A DNA stretch of 64,000 nucleotides from Candidatus Planktophila sp. (GTDB taxonomy: Bacteria; Actinomycetota; Actinomycetes; Nanopelagicales; Nanopelagicaceae): assembly GCA_009691135.1 (NCBI GenBank), contig SHVF01000003.1, forward strand, positions 1 through 64,000. Direction: 5' to 3'. A program made the translations under genes and the position numbers. The stretch's first letter is position 1. Every line of letters begins with the position of its first letter. Shown in pieces: positions 43,445 through 53,659 of this stretch. The notes under the pieces are model-generated. The model ran no database searches. It was not told the DNA's origin and worked only from the letters and a program-made list of their open reading frames with translations.

Positions 43445-44770
43445 ATGAAAGAACCTATGAGTTCATCTGTTGACTCTGTCGAGGAAAATTTAGAGATTCC
43501 CAAGACTGCGATTGCGCTGCTGGCCCCACAAAACGGAGTGCCAAAGGTTGTAGATAGTGAGTCGTTATTTGAAGGCGCTCTTGCCGAATTAGCTAAAGGT
43601 TCTGGGCCCTTTGCAGTAGATGCCGAACGTGCATCTGGATATAAATACAGCGCTCGGGCATATCTGATTCAGATTAAACGTGAAGGCGGCGGTCTTCACT
43701 TAATCGATCCGATTCCATTCGGGCCAAACCATAAGTATTTTCAAGAGCTAAATACGCTTCTGCAGAGCGATGAAGTTATTTTGCACGCAAGTACTCAGGA
43801 TCTTCCTTGTTTGCGTGAACTTGGAATTAACCCAAAGCGACTCTTTGATACCGAACTCGGTGGACGTATTGCCGGCCTGCCACGAGTAGGGCTGGGTCCG
43901 TTGCTTGAGTCACTTATGGAAGTCTCGCTCGCCAAAGAACATTCGGCAGTTGATTGGTCGCAGCGCCCTTTGCCGCAAGATTGGCTTAATTACGCAGCCC
44001 TTGATGTGGAACTTTTAATTGAACTTCGCAACCAGATGTATGGAATTCTTGAGAGTTCAAAGAAGCTTACGTGGGCGGTAGAAGAGTTCCAATCGATTAT
44101 TGATGCGCCTGCTCCCCCACCACGCGTTGATCCATGGCGCCGCACATCCGGAATGCATAAGATTAAAAAGCGCGATCAACTTGCGATTGTGCGAGCGCTC
44201 TGGACTGTACGTGCCGAAATCGCTCAAGAAGTAGATATCGCACAAGGGCGTTTGTTATCTGATGCCGCGATCGTTGAGATTGCAACGAAAGCTGTTGAAA
44301 AACCAATCAAGACCAAGAAAGACCTAGAGAAGATCCTGCGCCCTATTGGTCTGCGAGCGCGTTGGTTTGAAAATACCGCCACCTGGATTAGCGCCGTCAC
44401 CGATGCACTTGCCCTGCCCGAGAGCCAGTGGCCACCTGTGCGTACCGATAGCGATTCGCTGCCTCCAATAAAGATCTGGCGCGAGCGATTTCCCGAGCGC
44501 TATGCCCCACTTACCCATGCCAAGGCCAATATTCAGTTAAAGGCCGCTGAGCTAGTTATCCCCTTTGAGAACCTGATTACCCCTGAATATGTGCGCAGAG
44601 TCTGCTGGATGAACTCAAAAGGCTCTGTAGCGCAGGCGCTGGCTACTCTGGGTGCGCGCACCTGGCAGATTGAGATCACAGCACCTATTTTAGAGGCCGC
44701 CCTTTTAGAGACCGAACCCTTGGTTGAGTCTGTAATCGAAGGCGATGAAGCGGTAATCCAGGAACTGTGA
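43445..44770 (+). CDS. rnd: Ribonuclease D (DEDDy exonuclease with HRDC)
   Basis: 441 aa. The exonuclease domain (about 40-210) has Exo I GPFAVDAERASGYKYS, Exo II HASTQDLPCLRELG and Exo III NYAALDVELLIEL with the DEDD acidic residues; the HRDC domain follows (about 240-320, KRDQLAIVRALWTVRAEIAQ). It trims the 3' ends of tRNA precursors or other RNAs. The ATG at 43445 is preferred, with 43457 as an alternative; further upstream residues would overlap DUF3000. A perfect hairpin begins two bases after the stop. Confidence 0.92.
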   Translation: MKEPMSSSVDSVEENLEIPKTAIALLAPQNGVPKVVDSESLFEGALAELAKGSGPFAVDAERASGYKYSARAYLIQIKREGGGLHLIDPIPFGPNHKYFQELNTLLQSDEVILHASTQDLPCLRELGINPKRLFDTELGGRIAGLPRVGLGPLLESLMEVSLAKEHSAVDWSQRPLPQDWLNYAALDVELLIELRNQMYGILESSKKLTWAVEEFQSIIDAPAPPPRVDPWRRTSGMHKIKKRDQLAIVRALWTVRAEIAQEVDIAQGRLLSDAAIVEIATKAVEKPIKTKKDLEKILRPIGLRARWFENTATWISAVTDALALPESQWPPVRTDSDSLPPIKIWRERFPERYAPLTHAKANIQLKAAELVIPFENLITPEYVRRVCWMNSKGSVAQALATLGARTWQIEITAPILEAALLETEPLVESVIEGDEAVIQEL

Positions 44771-44772
44771 TT

Positions 44773-44800
44773 AATTACGCAACACTTAAGTTGCGTAATT
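44773..44800. repeat. Perfect 11-bp inverted repeat between rnd and efeU
   Basis: AATTACGCAAC (44773-44783) and GTTGCGTAATT (44790-44800) are exact reverse complements around the loop ACTTAA. There is no T-run, so it is a poor intrinsic terminator. It lies 13-41 bases upstream of the efeU -10 box and could be an operator or an mRNA 3'-end stabiliser for rnd. Confidence 0.85.
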
Positions 44801-44813
44801 CGCCAAGTGGCTC

Positions 44814-44819
44814 TACATT
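44814..44819 (+). promoter_or_regulatory. efeU -10 box
   Basis: TACATT ends 6 nt before the efeU ATG, implying a leaderless mRNA starting just after the inverted repeat. Confidence 0.6.
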
Positions 44820-44825
44820 ATTCCC

Positions 44826-45650
44826 ATGCTAAGTACATTCATTATCGCCCTACGCGAAGGCCTAGAAGCCGCGCTAATTGTCGGAATTTTGGTTGCCTAC
44901 GTGGTCCGCACTGATCGCAAGCACCTCTTGAAGCCTCTTTGGACTGGCGTGGCAGTTGCCCTAGTTCTAACGCTCGGACTTGGAGCAATTCTCTCCTTCA
45001 CTTCTGCAGAGTTATCTGATCGCGGCGAAGAGCTATTTGCTGGAGTGACATCTTTTGCTGCGGTAGGACTTGTGACATGGATGGTTTTCTGGATGAAGCG
45101 CGCGGCCCGCAATATGCGCAATGAACTCCATGGCAAAGTTGATCAGGCACTTACTGGTGGGCCAATAAGCCTGGCGCTAGTGGCTTTTTTCGCAGTCGCT
45201 CGCGAAGGTTTAGAGACAGCGCTTTTCATTTATGCAAATTTCAAAACTGTCGGCGCTATATCTTCTGCAACTCTCGGTCTGGTTTTAGGCTTAGCACTTG
45301 CAGTCGCACTTGGATATTTAATTTACAACCGCTCGGTAAAAATTGATCTTTCTAAATTCTTCACCATTACTGGCGTTGCATTAATTATTGTTGCCGCCGG
45401 CGTTCTCTCTTATGGAGTTCACGAGTTCCAAGAACTTGGTTGGTTGCCTGGCGCGGATGACTTTATTTGGGATGTAACTCCTTGGATTGCAAAGGAATCA
45501 ATCCTGGCTTCACTCTTAGGCGGCGCTGTCGGATTCGATACGACTACTTCTTGGGTGCAGATCTTGGCTTGGGGCGCATACTTAACCGCTGTATTGGTTC
45601 CGTATCTCTCAAATAAGAGCCAATCCACAAAGGTGGCCGTTTCCGCCTAG
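44826..45650 (+). CDS. efeU: High-affinity iron permease, FTR1/EfeU family
   Basis: 274 aa, seven membrane helices. The two iron-path motifs are REGLE at residues 10-14 and 126-130 (AREGLETALF). EfeU normally works with EfeO and EfeB, which supply and oxidise or reduce iron; neither is adjacent here, so the partner is elsewhere or the permease works alone. The inverted repeat upstream may take part in iron control, but it does not look like a known IdeR or Fur box to me. Confidence 0.93.
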   Translation: MLSTFIIALREGLEAALIVGILVAYVVRTDRKHLLKPLWTGVAVALVLTLGLGAILSFTSAELSDRGEELFAGVTSFAAVGLVTWMVFWMKRAARNMRNELHGKVDQALTGGPISLALVAFFAVAREGLETALFIYANFKTVGAISSATLGLVLGLALAVALGYLIYNRSVKIDLSKFFTITGVALIIVAAGVLSYGVHEFQELGWLPGADDFIWDVTPWIAKESILASLLGGAVGFDTTTSWVQILAWGAYLTAVLVPYLSNKSQSTKVAVSA

Positions 45651-45738
45651 TCGCGCCTGTTCCACTTTTGCCTACTGGCGAGTAACCTGTCCCGAGAAGG
45701 TACTCATACTCGTAGATTCAATAAAGAAAGTGGCACAA
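45651..45738 (+). promoter_or_regulatory. Promoter region of the thiolase-FadB operon
   Basis: TAGATT at 45713-45718 is a -10 candidate, and AGAAAG at 45724-45729 is a weak ribosome site 9 nt before the ATG at 45739. The rest of the gap has an imperfect GAGTAACC / GGTACTC inverted pair (about 45679-45706). Confidence 0.4.
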
Positions 45739-46929
45739 ATGTCTCGCACCGTGGTCCTAGTTGATGCTGTTCGCACCCCATTTGGTAAGGCCGGCAGCAT
45801 GTACTCCGGCACCCGCGCCGATGACTTAATGGTTCGCGCCATGCGCGGTTTACTTGAACGCAATCCGAAGGTTGCACCTAGCGCCATCGAAGATGTTGCA
45901 ATCGCTGCTGCGACGCAAACAGGTGACCAAGGAATGAACTTAGGGCGTAGCGTTTCACTTTTAGCAGGACTACCAAATACCGTGCCAGGTTATTCAGTTG
46001 ACCGTTGGTGCGCTGGTGCAATGACTTCTATGACAACTCTTGCTGGCGCAATTGCAATCGGTTCAATTGATATCGCAATTGCTGGCGGTGTTGAACATAT
46101 GGGAAATCATCCAATCGGTGATGGCATTGATCCCAATCCAAGATTTCTAGCTGAGCGAATTGTTGAACAAGATGCGCTCGCCATGGGAGCAACGGCAGAA
46201 CGTCTGCATGATCGTTTTCCACAATTAACGAAAGAGCGCGCCGATCGCTATGCGTACAACTCACAGATGAAAACTGCTGCAGCATACGCTGCCGGAAAGA
46301 TTCAACGTGATTTGATTCCAACTGCTGCACGTATTCCTGAGATGGGTTGGGGCATTGCAACAGTTGATGAGCCACCACGCCCAACAACAACTATGGAAGG
46401 CCTGGCAACGCTGAAGACTCCATTCCGCGCAGCTGGCCGCGTTACGCCTGGAAACTCATCAGGGTTAAATGATGGCGCAACTGCTGCGTTGCTGGCGAGT
46501 GAAGATAAAGCGATAGAACTTGGGCTAACTATTAAAGCCAAATTGGTTTCTTATGCATTTGCTGGAGTAGAACCAGAAGTTATGGGCTACGGACCAGTGC
46601 CTTCCACAATTAAGGCTCTTGCAAAAGCAGGTCTAAAGATTGAAGACATTGGTGCATTTGAAGTCAATGAAGCATTTGCTGTACAGGTAATTGCATTCCT
46701 TGATCACTTTGGAATTGCCGATGACGATCCCCGTGTAAATCCTTATGGCGGTGCGATTGCAGTCGGCCACCCATTGGCCTCTTCCGGAATCCGTTTAGCG
46801 CTGAACTTGGCGCGCGCCTTTGAAGAGCACCCAGAAGTGCGTTACGGACTCACAACAATGTGTATTGGACTTGGCATGGGCGGCACCGTTATCTGGGAGA
46901 ACCCACACTTTGCAGGAGGTTCAAAGTGA
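45739..46929 (+). CDS. fadA: Acetyl-CoA acyltransferase (thiolase)
   Basis: 396 aa beta-oxidation thiolase. The nucleophilic Cys91 is in SVDRWCAGAMTSM, and the C-terminal catalytic residues lie in NPYGGAIAVGHPLASSGIR and TMCIGLGMGGTV. It works with the multifunctional FadB, whose ATG overlaps its stop (TGATG), as a two-subunit beta-oxidation complex. GTG at 45730 is an alternative start, adding three residues. The actinobacterial order DUF3000-RNase D-fadA-fadB-dxs is kept, with efeU placed between. Confidence 0.95.
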   Translation: MSRTVVLVDAVRTPFGKAGSMYSGTRADDLMVRAMRGLLERNPKVAPSAIEDVAIAAATQTGDQGMNLGRSVSLLAGLPNTVPGYSVDRWCAGAMTSMTTLAGAIAIGSIDIAIAGGVEHMGNHPIGDGIDPNPRFLAERIVEQDALAMGATAERLHDRFPQLTKERADRYAYNSQMKTAAAYAAGKIQRDLIPTAARIPEMGWGIATVDEPPRPTTTMEGLATLKTPFRAAGRVTPGNSSGLNDGATAALLASEDKAIELGLTIKAKLVSYAFAGVEPEVMGYGPVPSTIKALAKAGLKIEDIGAFEVNEAFAVQVIAFLDHFGIADDDPRVNPYGGAIAVGHPLASSGIRLALNLARAFEEHPEVRYGLTTMCIGLGMGGTVIWENPHFAGGSK

Positions 46930-49037
46930 TGACTACCGAAATCAAATTACCTGAAGGTGCACCAGAAGAAGTCATTACCAACGCACTTGTCCGCGATGTT
47001 GATCTAACGCTATTTGGTTTTACTGGCTCCTTAGCGTTGATCACTTTAGATAACGGTCTAGATCACACCCGCCCCAATACCTTCGGTGCTCAGTCACTTA
47101 TAGCCTTGGATGCTGCAATCACCGATGCAATTGGCCGCTCCCCTGCTGCGATCGGCATCATTGGTAAGCCTTTTATCTTTGCTGCAGGAGCCGATCTTTC
47201 AGCGCTCTCCTTTCTTTCAGAGCGCTCACAATCACTTGCCATCGGAAAACTTGGCCACGATGTATTTCGTCGCTTAGATGAATGTGGGATTCCAACATTT
47301 GCATTTATAAACGGTCTAGCTCTTGGTGGCGGGCTCGAAGTTGGTCTGCATTGCAACTATCGCACTCTCGCATCAACTGCATTCACGGGATTGCCTGAAG
47401 TTTTCCTAGGGTTAGTACCCGGATGGGGTGGGGCAACCATTTTGCCTAAATTAATCGGACCAGAACGCGCAATCCAAGTGATCATGTTAAATGCGTTAAA
47501 TAACAACACGATGATGAAGGCTACAGATGCGCTCTCACTTGGTGTAGTCGATGCAGTCTACGAGCCTGCTGACTTCCTGGAACGTTCCGTCTCATTCGCG
47601 GCAAAAGTCTTAAGTGGTGCAACGAAGGTAGAACGTAAAGATTATTCACAGGATCCTGCCTGGGATGCAGCACTTGCCACAGGTAAGGCTGCTGCACTCA
47701 AGAAATACGGTGGGGCCAAAATCGCATCTCCGATGCGCGCACTAGAACTAATTGAAGCTGCTCGCTCTAATACTCGCGGTGCCGGCTTTGATGCCGAAGA
47801 TCAAGCGTTGGCCGATTTAACAATGGCCGATCCCCTGCGCGCTTCACTCTATGCATTCAATTTAATCCAGAAGAAGCGTAAGAAAGTTGAGGGTGCGCCA
47901 AAACCTGCCTTGGCTCGCAAGGTAGGCAAAGTTGGAGTAGTTGGTGCCGGCCTTATGGCCTCACAACTTGCGCTGCTTCTGCTACGTAATCTCAAGTGCC
48001 CTGTTGTAATGACCGATATTGATCAAGAACGTGCCGATAAGGGCGTGGCCTGGGTAAAGAACGAACTCGCGAAGTTGGTAGAAAAGAAGCGCATGAGCGA
48101 AGAGAGCGCAAACCGACTTTCGCTCTTGGTTAGCGGCTCTGCGGATCAAAATTCATTCGCAGGATGTGATTTTATAATCGAAGCGATCTTCGAAGAACTT
48201 TCCCTAAAGCAGGAGTTATTTAAAAAGCTGGAAACTATCGTTTCCCCAGAGTGCGTCTTAGCAACTAATACCTCATCACTTTCTGTGGAGCGAATGAGTG
48301 AAGGACTTAAGAATCCGGAGCGCGTAATTGGCTTCCACTTCTTTAATCCAGTTGCTGTCATGCCACTTCTAGAAGTAGCGCGCACATCAAAGACTGATGA
48401 TGCAACAACTGCAACTGCAGTCAGCGTTGGTAAAGAGTTAAAGAAGACGATGATCATTTGTAAAGATGCTCCTGGATTCGTCGTTAATCGCCTCTTAACG
48501 CGCTTTATGGGAGAAGTAACTGATGCCGTTGATGAAGGTACTGCCCCAGAAATTGCAGACAACGCAATGCGCAGTATCGGATTCCCAATGTCTCCATTTG
48601 AACTTCTAGATCTGGTGGGTCCCGGTGTTGCACTTCATGTTTCGCAAACCTTGCATGAAAACCTTGGTCCGCGCTATCGCATCTCCCCTACGATGCAGGC
48701 AATGGTTGCTGGCAAGGTTCGAAACTTCTACATTAAAGGCGCAGATGGAAAATTTAGCGCCAATCCTGAGGCGCTAGCGCTAATCAAACAAGGAAATATT
48801 GCATCAACTGCCGAGCAGGTTCGCGATCGCGCACTGAAAGCTTTGGCGACTGAGGCGCGCATGATGCTAGATGAAGGCATAGTTTCAACGGCTGCAGAAA
48901 TTGATCTCTGTATGTTGATGGGTTCAGGTTGGCCGATGCATCTCGGAGGAATCTTGCCTTACCTAGATCGTGAAGGAATTAGCGACGCTATTTGCGGTCA
49001 GCGCTTTCATTCACCGGGTATTGCATCTCTTCCATAG
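46929..49037 (+). CDS. fadB: Multifunctional 3-hydroxyacyl-CoA dehydrogenase/enoyl-CoA hydratase
   Basis: 702 aa. N-terminal crotonase-fold hydratase domain (about 1-300; AAGADLSALSFL oxyanion region and NGLALGGGLEVGLHCNYR, EVFLGLVPGWGG), then a 3-hydroxyacyl-CoA dehydrogenase (about 320-600; NAD motif VGVVGAGLMASQLAL, NTSSLSVERMSEGL, GFHFFNPVAVMPLLE, APGFVVNRLLTRF) and a C-terminal helical repeat. It catalyses two consecutive beta-oxidation steps. Its 3' end overlaps dxs tail to tail by 50 bases, the longest such overlap in the window. Confidence 0.95.
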   Translation: MTTEIKLPEGAPEEVITNALVRDVDLTLFGFTGSLALITLDNGLDHTRPNTFGAQSLIALDAAITDAIGRSPAAIGIIGKPFIFAAGADLSALSFLSERSQSLAIGKLGHDVFRRLDECGIPTFAFINGLALGGGLEVGLHCNYRTLASTAFTGLPEVFLGLVPGWGGATILPKLIGPERAIQVIMLNALNNNTMMKATDALSLGVVDAVYEPADFLERSVSFAAKVLSGATKVERKDYSQDPAWDAALATGKAAALKKYGGAKIASPMRALELIEAARSNTRGAGFDAEDQALADLTMADPLRASLYAFNLIQKKRKKVEGAPKPALARKVGKVGVVGAGLMASQLALLLLRNLKCPVVMTDIDQERADKGVAWVKNELAKLVEKKRMSEESANRLSLLVSGSADQNSFAGCDFIIEAIFEELSLKQELFKKLETIVSPECVLATNTSSLSVERMSEGLKNPERVIGFHFFNPVAVMPLLEVARTSKTDDATTATAVSVGKELKKTMIICKDAPGFVVNRLLTRFMGEVTDAVDEGTAPEIADNAMRSIGFPMSPFELLDLVGPGVALHVSQTLHENLGPRYRISPTMQAMVAGKVRNFYIKGADGKFSANPEALALIKQGNIASTAEQVRDRALKALATEARMMLDEGIVSTAAEIDLCMLMGSGWPMHLGGILPYLDREGISDAICGQRFHSPGIASLP

Positions 49038-50910
49038 CCGACTCTGAAGTAGAACTGTTCCACTCGACAATACTTCTTGCGATGTTCTGCGCCGTAATCC
49101 CGAGATCGTTCATGATTTCAGAACGCTTTGAGTGCTCAATAAATTCAAGCGGAATTCCAATTGAATGAATTGGCGTAGTTAAACCTGCATCACGGAACAT
49201 TTCAGATATTGAACTTGCAATACCGCCATGCTTAATGCCATCTTCTAAAACAACAACGCTCTTATATCTTTGAGCAATCGTCACAAGTGCGCTGGGAAGC
49301 GGCTTTACCCAACGAGGATCAATAACAGTTACACCAACACCTTCGCGATAAGCCATAGATGCGGCCTCTACTGAAATCGCAGCCATGGCACCGATGCTTA
49401 CCAAAAGTACATCTGCACTTTCCCCCCGATAAAGAACATCTATACCATCACGACGTTCAAAGGCTGGAATATCACTTTGCACGGCGCCCTTTGGATAGCG
49501 AACCATGGAAGGTGCGTTAGAAATATCAACTGCTTCGCGTAGCGTCTCTCGCAATCGAGCGGCATCACGCGGTGCGGCTACATGCATTGTTGGGACAATC
49601 CCGGTCAGCGCAAGATCCCATATACCGTGGTGAGATGGTCCATCATCACCCGTTACTCCGGCACGATCTAAAACAAAAGTGACTCCTGCCTTATGAAGTG
49701 CCACGTCGAGTAAGAGTTGATCAAATGCGCGGTTTAAGAATGTCGAATAAATTGCAACCACTGGATGCAGTCCTGCAAATGCCATACCCGCCGCACTCGT
49801 TACAGCGTGTTGTTCGGCTATACCGACATCAATTGTGCGACTTGGGAACTCTTTTTTAAAGGCAGACAAACCAGTTGGCCCGAGCATTGCCGCCGTGATA
49901 GCGACTATATCTTTGCGTTCACGCGCAATTTCAATTAATTCTTCAGAGAAAACTTTCGTCCAGCTTGTGACGCTCTTTGAAAGCGGCGCACCGGTTGCCG
50001 GATCAACTATGCCAACGGCATGGAATTTCTCGGCTTCATCATCCATCGCAGGCTTATGGCCACGTCCTTTTTCGGTAATCGCATGAATCAGCACAGGCTC
50101 ACCAAATACCTTAGCCTTCTGCAACGCTTTTTCCATTGCAGTTATGTCATGACCATCAATTGGCCCCATATATTTAAGGCCAAGATCTTCAAACATGCCT
50201 TGTGGGGCGACAATATCTTTAATACCTTTTTTCACGCCATGTAGCGTTTCATATATCGGAGTTCCAATAACTGGAGTCTTATGCAGAACATCTTTACCCC
50301 AGTCGAGAAAACGTTCATAACCACGAGTAAGGCGCAAAGTTGATAAGTAAGTGGCCAAGCCACCAATTGTTGGCGAATAAGAACGCTCGTTATCGTTAAC
50401 AATAATTACTAAGTTGCGAACTTCGGTTGCTGCAATGTTGTTAAGTGCTTCCCAAGACATGCCACCAGTAAGGGCGCCATCGCCTACAACTACAACTACG
50501 TGGCGATCGGTCTGACCAGTTTGCGCGAAGCCATAGGAAATCCCATCACCCCAAGAGAGCGCAGTTGACGCATGCGAATTCTCAATAACATCATGCTCAC
50601 TCTCGCTGCGATTTGGGTAACCCGCAATTCCGCCACGTTGGCGCAGACTATCAAAATCTGCCACACGCCCAGTGAGTATTTTGTGAACATAGGATTGATG
50701 GCCAGTATCAAAGAGCACAACATCACGCGGTGAATCAAAGATGCGATGAATTGCTAGAGTTAATTCAACAACGCCTAAGTTGGGACCTAAGTGTCCACCG
50801 GTCTTAGAAACTTTTTCAATCAAAAAATGGCGAATCTCTTCACTCAGAGCAATTAGTTGAGCGCTATCCAGAGCCTTAATATCGGCAGGACTTTTAATTG
50901 ACTCAAGCAT
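48988..50910 (-). CDS. dxs: 1-deoxy-D-xylulose-5-phosphate synthase
   Basis: First step of the MEP isoprenoid pathway, thiamine-diphosphate dependent. The 640 aa protein shows GGHLGPNLGVVELTLAIH, DTGHQSYVHKILTGR, the ThDP motif VVVGDGALTGGMSWEALNN with VNDNERS, the pyrimidine-domain Glu in DVGIAEQHAVTSAAGMAF and RAGVTGDDGPSHHG. A TAGACT box (minus strand, 50917-50922) lies 6 nt before the ATG, so it is leaderless. Its last residues (EEMQYPVNESADRK) come from the region antisense to fadB. Confidence 0.96.
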   Translation of the reverse strand: MLESIKSPADIKALDSAQLIALSEEIRHFLIEKVSKTGGHLGPNLGVVELTLAIHRIFDSPRDVVLFDTGHQSYVHKILTGRVADFDSLRQRGGIAGYPNRSESEHDVIENSHASTALSWGDGISYGFAQTGQTDRHVVVVVGDGALTGGMSWEALNNIAATEVRNLVIIVNDNERSYSPTIGGLATYLSTLRLTRGYERFLDWGKDVLHKTPVIGTPIYETLHGVKKGIKDIVAPQGMFEDLGLKYMGPIDGHDITAMEKALQKAKVFGEPVLIHAITEKGRGHKPAMDDEAEKFHAVGIVDPATGAPLSKSVTSWTKVFSEELIEIARERKDIVAITAAMLGPTGLSAFKKEFPSRTIDVGIAEQHAVTSAAGMAFAGLHPVVAIYSTFLNRAFDQLLLDVALHKAGVTFVLDRAGVTGDDGPSHHGIWDLALTGIVPTMHVAAPRDAARLRETLREAVDISNAPSMVRYPKGAVQSDIPAFERRDGIDVLYRGESADVLLVSIGAMAAISVEAASMAYREGVGVTVIDPRWVKPLPSALVTIAQRYKSVVVLEDGIKHGGIASSISEMFRDAGLTTPIHSIGIPLEFIEHSKRSEIMNDLGITAQNIARSIVEWNSSTSESAMEEMQYPVNESADRK

Positions 50911-50981
50911 GGCTAAAGTCTAGTTTGCGATCCCTTTTTTCGCGATATTTACGCGAGCAGCGAGCAATCTCTACCCCCCGA

Positions 50982-53639
50982 TTACTGCAGTAATTGGCGG
51001 AGTACATACTGCATGATCCCGCCATGGCGATAATAATCACCTTCACCTGGCGTATCGATACGCACCTTTGCTTTGAAGGTCTTATCCCCTGCACTGACTT
51101 TCACTTCTTTAGGAACGCCACCGTTATTTAGTTCGGTTATGCCAGAGATCGCAAATGTCTCACTTCCTGAGAGACCAAGTGATTTCGCGGTGTCTCCATC
51201 ATTAAATTGCAGCGGCAGGACTCCCATTCCAATTAAGTTTGAACGGTGGATACGTTCAAAACTTTCTGCAATGACAGCGCGCACTCCAAGAAGTGCGGTG
51301 CCTTTTGCCGCCCAGTCGCGCGAAGAACCAGATCCGTATTCCTTACCCGCCAAAATAATTAGCGGAACGCCCGCGCTTTGATAAGAAACGGATGCATCGT
51401 AAATCGTTTCTTGATCTCCACCACTTAGGAAATTTCTGGTAAAGCCACCTTCGACTCCATCTAACAACAAATTCTTTAGGCGAATATTGGCAAAAGTTCC
51501 ACGGATCATCACTTCGTGATTTCCGCGACGAGAGCCGTAAGAGTTGAAGTCAGCACGAGCAACGTTTTGTGCTTCCAAATACTTGCCAGCGGGAGAATCG
51601 GCTCTAATATTTCCAGCTGGAGAAATGTGGTCTGTTGTTACGGAATCTCCCAAAATTAACAGCACTCGTGCTCCAGCAATATCTGTAACTGGCGTTGGAT
51701 TAACTGGCATGCCATCAAAGTAAGGAGGCTTGCGCACATAAGTAGACTGCGCATCCCACTCGAAAGTTTTACCAGTTGGCGTATCTAGAGACTTCCAGCG
51801 GTGATCACCATCAAAGACCGTTGCATAATCTTTCTTGAACATTTCAGAGGAGATTGAAGAATCAATCACCTCCTGAATCTCTTGCGCACTTGGCCAAATC
51901 TCCGCTAGGAGAACTTCCTTGCCATCTTTATCGGTACCAAGTGAATCTTTTTCAAAATCATGGTTCATGGTTCCAGCTAGCGCGTATGCAACAACTAGCG
52001 GAGGCGAGGCGAGGTAGTTCATCTTCACATCAGGGCTGATGCGACCCTCAAAGTTTCGGTTGCCCGATAGCACGGCGGTTACCGCTAAATCATGCTCATT
52101 TACTGACTTACTAATCTCTATTGGCAACGGACCCGAGTTGCCGATACAAGTTACACAACCGTAGCCAACTAAGTTAAAGCCAAGGGCTTCCATGTACTGG
52201 GTAAGTCCTGCCCGGTCATAATAATCAGTAACTACTTTTGATCCAGGAGCAAGCGTTGTCTTTACCCAAGGCTTGGATACGAGCCCGCGTTCTACCGCCT
52301 TCTTGGCAAGTAGCGCCGCGCCAATCATTACTGATGGATTAGAAGTATTTGTGCAAGATGTAATTGATGCAATTACAACATCACCATTTTTAATTGTTGT
52401 GGCTTTGCTTCCAACGTTTACGGGATAAGCCTCTTTGCCAGTCTTACCTGTGAAGTAGGTAGGCAGAACTTTTTCAAATGAACTCTTTGATGCGCTCAGT
52501 GAAATGCGATCTTGCGGGCGCTTTGGTCCAGAAATTGAAGGAACAACTGTCGAAAGATCGAGTTCGATATGCTCTGAAAAACGTGGCGTAACATTCGGGT
52601 CATGCCACATTCCTTGCGCCTTGGCATACTGCTCAACAAGTGCGATTTGATCTTCGCTGCGACCGGTCAATCGCAAATAATGCAAGGTTTCGTCATCGAT
52701 TGGGAAGATGGCACAAGTTGAACCGTATTCGGGACTCATATTGCCAATTGTCGTGCGGTTAGCCATTGGAACTGAGACCACACCTGGACCGTAAAATTCC
52801 ACAAACTTTCCGACAACTCCGTGCTTTCGTAACATCTCTGTGATAGTTAGCGCCATATCTGTAGCAGTTGTTCCGACAGGAAGTGATCCGCTTAATTTAA
52901 ATCCGACAACGCGTGGAATTAACATCGATACTGGCTGACCAAGTAACGCTGCTTCCGCCTCGATTCCGCCTACGCCCCAGCCAAGGACGCCGAGTCCATT
53001 GACCATAGTTGTATGGGAATCAGTACCGACAACGGTATCTGGATAAGCGCGTAAAACTCCGTTTACGGTACGAGTCATAACAACTCGTGCCAAGTATTCG
53101 ATATTTACTTGGTGAACAATTCCGGTTCCTGGTGGAACAACTTTAAATTCATCAAAGGCGCTTTGCCCCCAGCGCAAGAAGCGATAACGCTCGCGATTGC
53201 GTTTGTATTCAATATCAGTGTTCTTCTCAAATGAATCTTTGGTCCCGAAAACATCTGCAATAACTGAGTGGTCAATAACGAGTTCTGCAGGTGCCAGTGG
53301 GTTTACTTTTGCTGGGTCTCCCCCAAGATCAACAATTGCCTCGCGCATAGTTGCTAAATCAACGATGCAAGGAACTCCAGTAAAATCTTGCATGATGACG
53401 CGCGCTGGAGTGAATTGAATTTCGGTATCTGGCTCAACTAATGGATCCCATTGCGCCAGAGCCTTGATATGTTCGGCAGTGATATTTGCGCCATCTTCCG
53501 TGCGAAGTAAATTCTCTAGAAGGACTTTAAGCGAGAATGGCAGGTTGGTTGCTCCTTCGACCTTGGAGATATCAAATATTTCAAAGTCTTTTCCAGCAAC
53601 GTTTAAATTCTTCTTGGCACCTAACGAATTCTTACTCAT
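50982..53639 (-). CDS. acnA: Aconitate hydratase
   Basis: 885 aa TCA-cycle enzyme, full length. Cluster cysteines are in [14 protein letters not shown] and [15 protein letters not shown]. Substrate and swivel-domain motifs include [54 protein letters not shown] and [22 protein letters not shown] ribosome site (53646-53650, minus strand) and a -10 candidate TAAAAT (53656-53661) precede the ATG. An 18-bp palindrome overlaps the promoter, pointing to repressor control. Confidence 0.96.
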   Translation of the reverse strand: MSKNSLGAKKNLNVAGKDFEIFDISKVEGATNLPFSLKVLLENLLRTEDGANITAEHIKALAQWDPLVEPDTEIQFTPARVIMQDFTGVPCIVDLATMREAIVDLGGDPAKVNPLAPAELVIDHSVIADVFGTKDSFEKNTDIEYKRNRERYRFLRWGQSAFDEFKVVPPGTGIVHQVNIEYLARVVMTRTVNGVLRAYPDTVVGTDSHTTMVNGLGVLGWGVGGIEAEAALLGQPVSMLIPRVVGFKLSGSLPVGTTATDMALTITEMLRKHGVVGKFVEFYGPGVVSVPMANRTTIGNMSPEYGSTCAIFPIDDETLHYLRLTGRSEDQIALVEQYAKAQGMWHDPNVTPRFSEHIELDLSTVVPSISGPKRPQDRISLSASKSSFEKVLPTYFTGKTGKEAYPVNVGSKATTIKNGDVVIASITSCTNTSNPSVMIGAALLAKKAVERGLVSKPWVKTTLAPGSKVVTDYYDRAGLTQYMEALGFNLVGYGCVTCIGNSGPLPIEISKSVNEHDLAVTAVLSGNRNFEGRISPDVKMNYLASPPLVVAYALAGTMNHDFEKDSLGTDKDGKEVLLAEIWPSAQEIQEVIDSSISSEMFKKDYATVFDGDHRWKSLDTPTGKTFEWDAQSTYVRKPPYFDGMPVNPTPVTDIAGARVLLILGDSVTTDHISPAGNIRADSPAGKYLEAQNVARADFNSYGSRRGNHEVMIRGTFANIRLKNLLLDGVEGGFTRNFLSGGDQETIYDASVSYQSAGVPLIILAGKEYGSGSSRDWAAKGTALLGVRAVIAESFERIHRSNLIGMGVLPLQFNDGDTAKSLGLSGSETFAISGITELNNGGVPKEVKVSAGDKTFKAKVRIDTPGEGDYYRHGGIMQYVLRQLLQ

Positions 53640-53659
53640 ATATTTTCCTCAACTCATTT

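Noticed and set aside
46028-46390. 120-codon Gln/Leu-rich frame antisense to the thiolase gene
   Set aside because: Gln/Leu/His-rich translation is typical of shadow frames; thiolase is certain.
50923-50981. CGCG-TAAATAT-CGCG hairpin with an adjacent homopolymer after acnA
   Set aside because: Read in the direction of acnA the run is A rather than T and the stem is only four bases, so it is not an intrinsic terminator.
50903-51094. 63-codon reading frame on the minus strand across the acnA-dxs gap
   Set aside because: It overlaps the acnA 3' end in another frame, has a Cys/Arg-rich composition without any family resemblance, and would hide the dxs promoter.
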